Origin: an uncultured Eubacteriales bacterium
GTDB lineage: Bacteria > Bacillota > Clostridia > Oscillospirales > Acutalibacteraceae
Length of the DNA stretch: 7,152 bases
Direction: 5' to 3'
Assembly: GCA_948762645.1 (NCBI GenBank)
Contig: CAQBRY010000067.1
Span: 1-7,152 of the forward strand
Shown: positions 1 through 6,727 of the stretch, piece after piece
How the letters are laid out: each line of letters opens with the position of its first letter
How positions within the stretch are numbered: position 1 is the first letter of the stretch
Notes under the pieces: generated by a model
What the model saw: only the letters and a program-made list of their open reading frames with translations
What the model was told of the DNA's origin: nothing
Database searches by the model: none
Made by a program: the position numbers and the translations under genes

Positions 1-263
1 ACAGGTTTGTTGCCTTGTAAAATTAATTCTGTTAATTTTTCTAGAGTACAAAATTCTTCAGGAATATAATACAATTCATTATCCCATGCTATAAATTGGC
101 TTAAACTTTCCAATAATGATATACTATGAGGAATTTCATTAATGCCAAAAGAGGCCCAATTTAATTCACGTATTTTACCAAGTATTTCCAACTCTTTAAT
201 TGTAGGAATATATCCTTTATCAATTTCCATTAATAAATAATAAATTTTTTTGTCATTATACAT
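1..263 (-). CDS. Leucine-rich-repeat protein, N-terminal part (runs off the left edge)
   Basis: The first 87 codons of a minus-strand gene are present and the frame is still open at the window edge. From about residue 31 the protein falls into a 23-residue leucine-rich repeat: residues 31-53 and 54-76, with a third unit beginning at 77. Each unit follows the pattern L..L......N.I/L..IP..I..L, seen as NEIPHSISLL and NELYYIPEEF. Such repeats form curved protein-binding solenoids; nothing here shows a catalytic activity, a signal peptide or a membrane segment in the visible part. The ATG at 263 is chosen because an AAAAGGA site lies about 11 bases upstream; an alternative ATG at 230 has no such site. 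The gene begins 81 bases after the stop of the double-kinase gene, same strand, so co-transcription is possible. Family call is firm; role is unknown. Confidence 0.8.
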   Translation of the reverse strand, partial: MYNDKKIYYLLMEIDKGYIPTIKELEILGKIRELNWASFGINEIPHSISLLESLSQFIAWDNELYYIPEEFCTLEKLTELILQGNKP

Positions 264-344
264 AATATAATAATTCCTTTTTATTAATTTTATTAATACA
301 ATAAATTCATACAAAAAATCAAATTAGAGCTTCAATAAATTAAT

Positions 345-2309
345 CTAAGAATAGTAACGAAAAAGGCGAAAAATTTGATCAATCAACTCTTCTGTCCTTC
401 CTCCACTCTTTCGTTCCAATTCTGATTCTGCATATATTGTAACGTGATCATAATCAACTATGTATTTAGAATATTTGTATATTTCCTTCTCAAAACTTGC
501 CATTTTTTTATCAACAGTTCCTGCCTTAGAATTTTTTTCAAATTCTTCTGAACTTATTTCAGAGTAAGCAAAAACTGTTACCACATGATTTTTAAACCAT
601 TTTTTACAAATACTAAAAATACCAATTAAACTAGCTACTAATACACAGTGTTTATCCTCTTCCTTCATAATATAATATCTAAATGGTTTCGTTAACTTTT
701 TATCTATTATTTCACAAACATCAAAAGCATATAATGTTTGATTGTTTTCATACATGACCCAACCCTTATTCTCATAATCAATATAATATGCAGGACCAGT
801 CATTCCCATATCTTGATTTTTAATTTTCCGTTTTATGTACTGTTGCTGTTCTTTATGAATTTTCTCTAAATCAATAATATACTTAGGGTTTTTCATATAA
901 AATTTATCCATAAATTTTTGAGAAAAATCTTCTTTCAAGGATGCAATGTTTACATTGTCAGAATGATAACCCTCTTTTTCATATAATTTCCAGAGTTCTT
1001 TCTCTTTCAAATTTTTTATTTTATCATAACATAAATCAACTTCGGGTTCTGCCTCATCTGAAATTAAGTTTACAAGATCTTGTTCATTTAGATTTGGATT
1101 GTCTAAAAAAAATTGTTCAATATTAATACCCCGTTTATGATATCCATCCATTCTATATATATCACATAATTCTTCATAACTTTTATTGAATAAATCTAAA
1201 GAAGATAATTGATGTCTAGTACTAGCTTCATTTAATATGTGTTTCCTAAGATATTCACATTGTGCTTTTTTATACTCCATAACAGCATACCAAAATCTTT
1301 GAAATTCATTTTTAATCTTACGTTTTTCCTCTAAAATTTCTGCACGTACTTTAACCAACTTATCTGCATCTCCAGCCGCCTCATCTTCTCTTAATTTAAA
1401 ATCATATTCTTTTTCCTTTAGTTCTTGCATATATTCTATTTTATATTTATCCAATAGTTCTTTCTTAGGTATATATTGACATATCATTTCATCTCTATCT
1501 GTTTCATCTTGCATTCTTGATGTATACTTTGGTATGATATGAGCTTGTAGTTTTCCCATCTCATTAACTGCTTGTATTATCTCATCTTTCCCTGAAGCAG
1601 CATTGCCCGAAATAATAAATAATTTAGGTTCGTTTTTCTTTTTAGCATCTAATTTGATTTTCCCATTTAAAACACCAAGTATCACATTCTCTATTTGTAT
1701 TTGAGCATAATCATATAGATTATTAGACCTACTAGGATTTAAAATCACCCTATCAAATAAAGCTATATTTTCTATATAAGTACGATAAATTGCCGTTGCT
1801 TTGTTAAACCTATCCATTGTTTCATTTACTGAAGAATTTCCTCTTTCACTTGCAATTTTCTCATATGAAGATAATTTAGGAATTTCTCTAAAAAGAAATA
1901 GTGCCAAAACTGATTTAGGAAAACATTTTTTTAATTCTTCTACTACTCTTACATCATTAATTATAATTATTGGTGAATTACCACACTGCAAATTATCTCT
2001 TATACTTTTACTTGATAAGCCATATTGTTTGCCATAAGTCTGATATCTTAAATCACAATAATATGGTATTATATCACAAGATTTAACATCTACTGTTTTT
2101 CCTTTCAACATATTTTCTATTTCTTCAATTCTATATGATCTTGTAGTGTACTTAGAAATTTTTATAGGATGAAAAATTATTTTTTTCTTAGAATATAACT
2201 TTTCTTCTAGTTCCATAATCCGATCAATGACATATGATTTTCCACTCATTGATGGTCCTGTTAATGTAATAATAAATGCATTATTTTGACTTTTCATTTG
2301 TGCATTCAT
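345..2309 (-). CDS. Tandem guanylate-kinase-like protein with a large insertion in the second domain
   Basis: 654 residues, intact. Domain 1 (about residues 10-215) is a complete guanylate-kinase-like fold: Walker A GPSMSGKS at 18-25, the GMP-binding motif TTRSYR at 55-60, YG at 96-97, the acidic residue D119 after a beta strand (IIIIND), ERG at 155-157 and a closing DRVILN. Domain 2 starts near residue 228 with GNAASGKD at 235-242, a P-loop ending in GKD as in ribose-1,5-bisphosphokinase (PhnN)-type members, then KYTSR at 261-265. After about residue 290 the fold is interrupted by some 200 charged, helical residues containing an internal repeat (380-400 and 438-458). It resumes near 507 with YYIDYENKG and ends in DYDHVTIYAESE. 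Family members phosphorylate nucleoside or sugar monophosphates with ATP in the cytosol; substrate here cannot be read from sequence. Housekeeping guanylate kinase is about 200 residues and single-domain, so this is an accessory paralogue. One domain could be regulatory rather than catalytic. Start: ATG with GGGGG six bases upstream; ATG at 2297 would be too far. Confidence 0.8.
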   Translation of the reverse strand: MNAQMKSQNNAFIITLTGPSMSGKSYVIDRIMELEEKLYSKKKIIFHPIKISKYTTRSYRIEEIENMLKGKTVDVKSCDIIPYYCDLRYQTYGKQYGLSSKSIRDNLQCGNSPIIIINDVRVVEELKKCFPKSVLALFLFREIPKLSSYEKIASERGNSSVNETMDRFNKATAIYRTYIENIALFDRVILNPSRSNNLYDYAQIQIENVILGVLNGKIKLDAKKKNEPKLFIISGNAASGKDEIIQAVNEMGKLQAHIIPKYTSRMQDETDRDEMICQYIPKKELLDKYKIEYMQELKEKEYDFKLREDEAAGDADKLVKVRAEILEEKRKIKNEFQRFWYAVMEYKKAQCEYLRKHILNEASTRHQLSSLDLFNKSYEELCDIYRMDGYHKRGINIEQFFLDNPNLNEQDLVNLISDEAEPEVDLCYDKIKNLKEKELWKLYEKEGYHSDNVNIASLKEDFSQKFMDKFYMKNPKYIIDLEKIHKEQQQYIKRKIKNQDMGMTGPAYYIDYENKGWVMYENNQTLYAFDVCEIIDKKLTKPFRYYIMKEEDKHCVLVASLIGIFSICKKWFKNHVVTVFAYSEISSEEFEKNSKAGTVDKKMASFEKEIYKYSKYIVDYDHVTIYAESELERKSGGRTEELIDQIFRLFRYYS

Positions 2310-2315
2310 ATTATT

Positions 2316-2320
2316 CCCCC
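2316..2320 (-). promoter_or_regulatory. Unusual all-G ribosome binding site of the double-kinase gene
   Basis: Minus strand reads GGGGGAATAATATG. A run of five G in this very AT-rich leader can pair with the anti-Shine-Dalgarno CCUCC using one G-U wobble, and it sits six bases before the ATG at 2309. It decides the start of the 654-residue gene. Confidence 0.6.
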
Positions 2321-2350
2321 ATATTCTATATAAACTGATTATTTTTTATG

Positions 2351-2380
2351 ATTATAAACATAATTTTCTGTAATCTCCAA
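2351..2380 (-). promoter_or_regulatory. Candidate promoter close to the double-kinase gene
   Basis: On the minus strand TTGGAG (2380-2375) and a perfect TATAAT (2356-2351) are 18 bases apart, which would give a leader of about 35 bases. The -35 box matches TTGACA only in its first three bases, and AT-rich DNA yields chance -10 boxes, so this is a candidate only. Confidence 0.35.
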
Positions 2381-2498
2381 TATTTATTGACTAACTATTT
2401 AATTTTCTATATATAATATATAACGTATTACTTCAATATTATTTAAACATATATAAATTTTATTAGCAAACAAATAACACTTAAAAAAACAAAATTTT

Positions 2499-2526
2499 AT
2501 TATAAGTTATCATTAAAAAATAACAA
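2499..2526 (-). promoter_or_regulatory. Candidate distal promoter upstream of the double-kinase gene
   Basis: Minus strand TTGTTA (2526-2521), 16-base spacer, perfect TATAAT (2504-2499). The boxes are better than those of the nearer candidate, but the leader would be about 180 bases. Together the two candidates suggest that the kinase gene need not depend on read-through from the Nudix gene. Confidence 0.35.
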
Positions 2527-2560
2527 TAATATTATATAAATTTCACAAAAATAGTATAAT

Positions 2561-2580
2561 TATATAAATTAACTTATATA
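2561..2580 (-). terminator. Weak A/T-only hairpin just after the Nudix gene
   Basis: TATATAA and TTATATA form a perfect 7-pair stem around a 6-base loop, starting four bases past the stop codon of the Nudix gene, with a TATTTTTG stretch about eight bases further on. The stem contains no G-C pair, so it would be unstable and may be chance. Confidence 0.2.
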
Positions 2581-2584
2581 TTTT

Positions 2585-4552
2585 TTATTCGGTTTTATTA
2601 GCAAATGCTTCTTTTACACGAATTGAAAATTTCGTTATCTCATTATCCCATTCTGGTGAGTTTAGCATATATTCTAAATCAGGGGTGACTTCAAATGCAC
2701 CAAATTCTTTGTTACTAACTTCTTTTGGTAATTCACCTGTTTTTGCATATTCTTTAATTTCATAAGGATAAAGTACTAAATATTTTGAATTTTTAAGTTC
2801 CGATAAATCGAATTCTTCTGAAGTTACTACGAAATATAAATCAACAAAACATTTTGCTTTAATATGAGTACCATCTGGCAATACTCGCATTGAATCTATC
2901 GGTTGCGATGTTAATCTGCTTTCAAAATTAAAACTATAGAACTCATCTGACTCTAAACGTAAGCTAGTTGCAAAATTAGGATATCTTGCTTCATTCCATT
3001 TTCCAAGATAAATAATTTTATCCTTATTAATACTAGTCCAACTACTATTTTTAGAATGTCCCTGCTCAGCTTCTTCTACTGTATATAATTCTTCTGCAAT
3101 TTCCCTAGAAGCACCTGTTATAGTATCTCGATCAGTAATCGCAATATGTCCACCTACCGATTTATCCCACATCCCTTGATTATCTTTGGCATTAACACTT
3201 CTTTTATGAATAAGAATACGACCTTCTCTATCAAAAACCAATGCCCACATAACAAGTTTATAGTTATCACTTCCATAAAAAGAATCTCTTGGCATTTGTC
3301 CAATAATGGCATGATTTGACATATAATTATATATTATCTCCTTGCGATTTCCTTTTTTTGTTTCTTCTATGCAATATTTCGAATTTTGAAAAGATTCGAA
3401 ATATCTAATATATTCATTGAATAAGCAAAAACGTTTATCATCTTCTACAGAACTTAATAAACTATTTCCCACGTATAAAAATCTATTGACATTCAAAGTA
3501 TTTATTGGATCTATATTAGCATAATAAACGTCATCAACTTTAATCATTTGTATAGGAATGGGATGAAAAACACTTTTTATCTTGAAACGTTGACTAAATT
3601 CTGACATCTCAGAAAATTGTTTTAATTTTTCACTTCTTTCTACATAGGCTTCTTTAGATGCATAATCTTTTATTAATTTAAAATCCCGTTTCTCTTTTTC
3701 TAAAAGAATATCTAAAATACTTTCCAAACAAAATTTTCTCAATATCTCAGATGAAATATCAAAATCACATTTCAGACCATTTTCCTGTCTTAATATAACT
3801 GAACTTTTTTCCATTTCTTGAAAATCTAATTTAAATGATATAAAAATTTTTTCCCTTGTAAATACAATAAGATCTTCAATAGTATGTACTTCTTTTAACT
3901 TTTTTTCAATAACTTCATCAAGTTGTTTATTATAACTTTTATTACATTTGCTCAAATTAAAATAATCTCTTTTATTTATATAATAATCAAAAATTTTGCT
4001 TTTATCAAAAAGTGCGTTAGCTAATTCCTTATACCTATTTTTCATTCTATCAATGATTTCTTTTAATAATTCTGTTAGTTCTATACCCCTAGATACTAAT
4101 TCTTTGCATATATTAAAAGCATATTTTTCTTCATAAAGAGTATCTAAATCTTTTCTACAAATATCTTCGGTAGGCTCAATACTTGAAATTATGTTTTTAT
4201 CAATTTTATATTTTTGAAATTCATTAACAAAGTATTCTCTTAGCTTTATAGTAGAATTATCTCTAGTTTCCATTAACATTGCAATTGGATAATTAATACT
4301 TTCTGTACTCAATCCTGAAACTAAAGAATTTGAATATAAAGTTGGATCTGATTCTGCTATAATCGAAATTATATAATTGCTTTCAATATATTTTTTAAAT
4401 AGTGATAATTTTATTTTTTCACTATTCCATGAAATTTCAAATGCCGTAGTGCCTAACATTCTTAACTCTTTTTTAGAATTTAAAATTTCTCTCTCAATAT
4501 CTTCTTTTGTTACCAAATACAGACTTTTATTATTAATATCAAAATCTTCCAT
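2585..4552 (-). CDS. Nudix-domain protein with a long unassigned N-terminal region
   Basis: 655 residues, intact. The C-terminal part (about 430-600) is a Nudix hydrolase domain: strand LVMWALVFDREGRILIHKR, then MWDKSVGGHI and a Nudix box at 467-490 ending REIAEELY (R483, E484, E487 and E488 kept). Compared with GX5EX7REUXEEXGU the box has one extra residue between G and R, the first Glu is replaced by R475 flanked by D474 and D476, and the late Gly is Tyr. Nudix enzymes use these acids to bind Mg2+ and split nucleoside diphosphates linked to another moiety. The first 430 residues are not securely assigned. Residues 28-75 (ELRMLGTTAFEI, then IISIIAESDPTL) and 323-350 (FHPIPIQMIKVDD) look faintly like the two halves of an inactive phospholipase-D-like fold, with a helical, charged middle; I hold that at low confidence. 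No signal peptide or membrane segment is visible. The start is ATG with GAGGT five bases upstream (4562-4558); a stop lies in frame just upstream. The double-kinase gene follows after 275 bases, same strand. Confidence 0.78.
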   Translation of the reverse strand: MEDFDINNKSLYLVTKEDIEREILNSKKELRMLGTTAFEISWNSEKIKLSLFKKYIESNYIISIIAESDPTLYSNSLVSGLSTESINYPIAMLMETRDNSTIKLREYFVNEFQKYKIDKNIISSIEPTEDICRKDLDTLYEEKYAFNICKELVSRGIELTELLKEIIDRMKNRYKELANALFDKSKIFDYYINKRDYFNLSKCNKSYNKQLDEVIEKKLKEVHTIEDLIVFTREKIFISFKLDFQEMEKSSVILRQENGLKCDFDISSEILRKFCLESILDILLEKEKRDFKLIKDYASKEAYVERSEKLKQFSEMSEFSQRFKIKSVFHPIPIQMIKVDDVYYANIDPINTLNVNRFLYVGNSLLSSVEDDKRFCLFNEYIRYFESFQNSKYCIEETKKGNRKEIIYNYMSNHAIIGQMPRDSFYGSDNYKLVMWALVFDREGRILIHKRSVNAKDNQGMWDKSVGGHIAITDRDTITGASREIAEELYTVEEAEQGHSKNSSWTSINKDKIIYLGKWNEARYPNFATSLRLESDEFYSFNFESRLTSQPIDSMRVLPDGTHIKAKCFVDLYFVVTSEEFDLSELKNSKYLVLYPYEIKEYAKTGELPKEVSNKEFGAFEVTPDLEYMLNSPEWDNEITKFSIRVKEAFANKTE

Positions 4553-4764
4553 AATTTACCTCATATCATTTTAATTATCTTTTAACTTTTTTATATTAAA
4601 CCTTGTATAATAAAAATATAATTTTTAATAAATTTCGCTCTATTTATTTTTATCTTTAACCTTTTATTCTAATTTAATTTTTAAATTACAGTTATAAAAA
4701 AGCACACAAATACTATTAACTATTGCCTTTATATTACATTTAAAAGTTTTTAATAACCTGTTTT

Positions 4765-6025
4765 TTAGTTTATTTTTTTATATAATGCTGCCTTTATAGC
4801 ATCTGCTGATATTGCTGACAGTATGTTTTCAAGTTTTTTTCACAGTCCCTTGCTATTGTTTTTCTTATCCTTTTAAGGCTCTGACCGTACAAACTTTGTA
4901 CAATACACAATACTGCCAGAGCTATTTTTTTAACATCTGCATATTTTTTGCACATGTTCTTTCTGCAGTTGTATTATAATCATCCCCGAATGTAAAATAC
5001 AGATGCAAGTGGATCTGGTTTTCCACTCCCCAGTACCCTCTTACTGCTTTGGAAAAAAGTTCCACATCCACTGGCAGACTGCTTATGTAATACCTTTTTT
5101 CTTCCACTGTTTTGCCATTCGGCTTTTCCAGTTTTTTTACCATTCCAAATGTTGCAAGCCCTTTCTATTTCTTTTTGTCTTCGTACCTCCTGGTTTCATC
5201 TGTCTGGTAATATTCCCTTGTTACTATGCCCATGCTCTTTTCCCACTGCTTTCTTATTAATGTCTTGGTGTTTTTTCTAGCCCTTCCAGTGTTTCCCCTG
5301 AAAAATATTTCTGCACTTCTTTATAAAACAAAAAATGGTTCCCTTTTAATACTGCCACATAGTCCCCCTTTTCTACGTATAACTGCCTCTGCAGTTTCTT
5401 TCTGGATATTAAGGGCATCTATGTTACAACCTTTCCTTTTAAATCCATTTTCCCAGCAGTACAGACCCTGTAGGGATTTTATTTGTTTTTTCCTTTATAA
5501 ATTCCTGGTCTATGCAAAAACCACAGCCTGATGAATATAAATTTAATGTATGCAGTGCATTTATATCCCCTTTACTGCCAGATACCCTTTTTGAAGTCCT
5601 GTTTTCCTTCCTGTCCATATCCCTTAACAACAGTGTGTACATCATTTCCCAGTTCCTCCAGTGACTGTACAACAACTTGGTAAAAATATATAGCATCAAT
5701 ACCACCTACCACTACCCTTACAGTATCAGAAGATGGTACACCATCAGGATGTTCCAGGTATTTTTTAAGCCACTTTTCTCTCTGCTATACAAAATCCGCT
5801 ATCTCTTCCCATTCATTGCAAACCGCAAAAAAACCAAGGATACATATAAAAATATATCCTGGAGTTTATGTTTTACATAAAACAGATGCCTGTAATCTGG
5901 TACTTTCGCTACCTTTTTTGAAAAACAGTGTGTAAAATATTATTCCCTGTAATATCCTTTACCCCAATGCTGTAATCTTTTAATGTTTTCTGTATATCTC
6001 CGATTTTCCCTGATTTGCGTGCCAT
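4765..6025 (-). pseudogene. ISAs1-family transposase, broken by many frameshifts and stops
   Basis: Joined across frames, the reading runs from ATG at 6025 to TAA at 4767-4765, about 420 codons, a normal ISAs1 length. Family landmarks in order: VPDYRH and KHKLQDI (near 5900-5855), NEWEEIADF, KWLKKYLE, GVPSSDT, MDRKENRTSKRVSG (the DGKT-like first catalytic block, Gly now Arg), ALHTLN, IDQEFIKEKTN, IDALNIQKETAEAVIRRKG (second catalytic Asp), GDYVAVLKGNHFLFYKE, RYYISSLPVD, AVRGYWGVENQIH (catalytic Glu kept), FTFGDD, then IALAVL, SLKRIRKTIARDCEK and a closing AISADAIKAALYKKIN. Breaks include shifts at an A6 run (near 5913), T7 (5833-5827), near 5630, near 5450, near 5420, a G5 run (5368-5364), near 5270, near 5155, A7 (4931-4925) and A7 (4840-4834), plus a TAG at 5787-5785. 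Ten or so lesions mean no full-length enzyme is made. These enzymes are DDE transposases; this copy could move only if a relative supplied transposase in trans and its ends survive. Confidence 0.88.
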
Positions 6026-6032
6026 ATTTTTT

Positions 6033-6038
6033 CCTCCT
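6033..6038 (-). promoter_or_regulatory. Ribosome binding site of the broken transposase
   Basis: Perfect AGGAGG seven bases before the ATG at 6025 fixes the original start of the transposase. It remains intact although the coding sequence is destroyed. Confidence 0.8.
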
Positions 6039-6043
6039 AGTAT

Positions 6044-6072
6044 ATTATACACAGGACACTTTGATGGGTAAA
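6044..6072 (-). promoter_or_regulatory. Promoter of the broken transposase
   Basis: Minus strand TTTACC (6072-6067), 17-base spacer, perfect TATAAT (6049-6044), followed within about 20 bases by the ribosome binding site and ATG. Spacing is ideal and the predicted leader is very short. If still active it would transcribe leftwards through the pseudogene towards the Nudix gene, as no strong terminator is visible in between. Confidence 0.6.
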
Positions 6073-6276
6073 GAATTTGCAGAAACACATTAATTTTTAA
6101 TTTTTATCTATACTATTGTAAATATAAATAACTCACTTTTTCTAAAATTATATATTAATACTAGTACAAATCCTCACTTTCTCTGATTAAGGTATATCTT
6201 TCTCTTTTACAAGAATAATACATTTCTATATGTATAAAACTAAATACATTATTTAGAATCCCTGCCCTTTTGTAAT

Positions 6277-6311
6277 ATTTTGTATAATTATAGCACTATA
6301 CTATACAAAAT
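6277..6311. repeat. Palindrome with perfect 10-base arms, operator-like
   Basis: The arms ATTTTGTATA (6277-6286) and TATACAAAAT (6302-6311) are exact reverse complements around a 15-base centre that itself contains TATAG and CTATA. The TTTTGTA core of the arms also occurs at 6268-6274 and 6321-6327, so four copies (one inverted) lie within 60 bases. It overlaps a minus-strand TATAAT and could be a repressor site or an AT-rich transcript hairpin. Confidence 0.5.
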
Positions 6312-6477
6312 ACAATTACTTTTTGTAAAAAAATCAAAATAAATGTCTATACTTATAATCAAAGCAACAAGTATACACTAATTACAACAAAATATGTCTA
6401 TTTTCAACTAATAAAATTATGTTGTATAAACACTAAACTGCTAACCTGCCCAAAACATAATTACTTCTATATTTTTT

Positions 6478-6500
6478 TTAATAAACCTCTCTTAATAAAC
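6478..6500. repeat. Nine-base direct repeat
   Basis: TTAATAAAC occurs at 6478-6486 and again at 6492-6500, a 14-base period. The sequence is simple enough in this AT-rich stretch that chance is possible; no function is proposed. Confidence 0.3.
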
Positions 6501-6545
6501 AAATATACCATTTTAGCATCAAAACCTGTGATATGATAAACTATT

Positions 6546-6573
6546 AGAGGGGAAGCTGTTACGCTTCCCCTCT
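6546..6573 (-). terminator. Perfect GC-rich hairpin, probable terminator of the small helical gene
   Basis: AGAGGGGAAGC and GCTTCCCCTCT form a perfect 11-pair stem around a 6-base loop (TGTTAC on the plus strand). It lies 155 bases past the stop of the 6728-7129 gene and stands out sharply from the AT-rich surroundings. Neither strand has a proper T-run after the stem (minus strand continues AATAGTTTATC), so it may be a transcript-end stabiliser or another structured RNA element rather than a classical intrinsic terminator. Confidence 0.55.
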
Positions 6574-6727
6574 GACTATAACTTTCTGGACTTTCCTGCT
6601 ATTTAATACTAGTTTATTACATCTACTACAAGATTTATGTTTTTACTTACTACTTATACTTTTACTGTTTCATTTCCATGCCGTACAAATTTCATTCCAT
6701 TATACAAGCTCGTTTCACCTACATTCT

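Larger units (their letters stand above)
4765..6072 (-). mobile_element. Decayed ISAs1-family insertion sequence
   Basis: The span covers the promoter, ribosome binding site and broken transposase of an ISAs1-family element. True ends are not defined: I compared the two flanks for terminal inverted repeats and for an 8-10 base target duplication and found none that is convincing. The element is visibly richer in G+C than the DNA around it, in line with arrival from elsewhere. Confidence 0.7.
6073..6727. other. Gene-free AT-rich region between the insertion sequence and the small helical gene
   Basis: About 650 bases with no reading frame that looks like a protein on either strand. It holds the TTTTGTA motif cluster and palindrome (6268-6327), the 9-base direct repeat (6478-6500) and the GC-rich hairpin (6546-6573). 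A minus-strand promoter-like pair overlaps the palindrome: TTGTAT (6315-6310), 17 bases, TATAAT (6292-6287). No tRNA or other RNA gene was recognised. Confidence 0.6.

Noticed and set aside
941..2037. Plus-strand open frames at 941-1126 and 1801-2037
   Set aside because: They lie fully inside the intact double-kinase gene on the other strand, have no domain features, and are explained by low-complexity AT-rich coding sequence.
345..2309. Housekeeping guanylate kinase (gmk)
   Set aside because: That enzyme is a single domain of about 200 residues; here there are two divergent domains and a long insertion, so no symbol is given.
2585..4552. Isopentenyl-diphosphate isomerase
   Set aside because: The SVGGH stretch is shared with several Nudix branches, but the protein is over three times too long and the box is altered.
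4377..4574. Plus-strand open frame over the start of the Nudix gene
   Set aside because: It is antisense to a well-supported start, hydrophobic only because of the reversed A-rich codons, with no plausible protein family.
5003..5880. Plus-strand open frames rich in Phe, Cys and Pro across the insertion sequence
   Set aside because: They are antisense to recognisable transposase blocks and have no independent support.
4765..6025. Sequencing error as the cause of the transposase frameshifts
   Set aside because: About half the breaks are at homopolymers, but others are not, there is a stop and altered conserved residues, and two flanking genes of about 2 kb each full of A/T runs are intact.
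4700..6120. Terminal inverted repeats and target duplication of the insertion sequence
   Set aside because: Only very short matches such as CCTGT were found between the two flanks; not enough to set the ends.
6161..6223. Twenty-codon minus-strand frame (RYTLIRESEDLY)
   Set aside because: It is faintly reminiscent of the N-terminus of RadC/JAB-type proteins, but too short, without a ribosome binding site, and no continuation in other frames.
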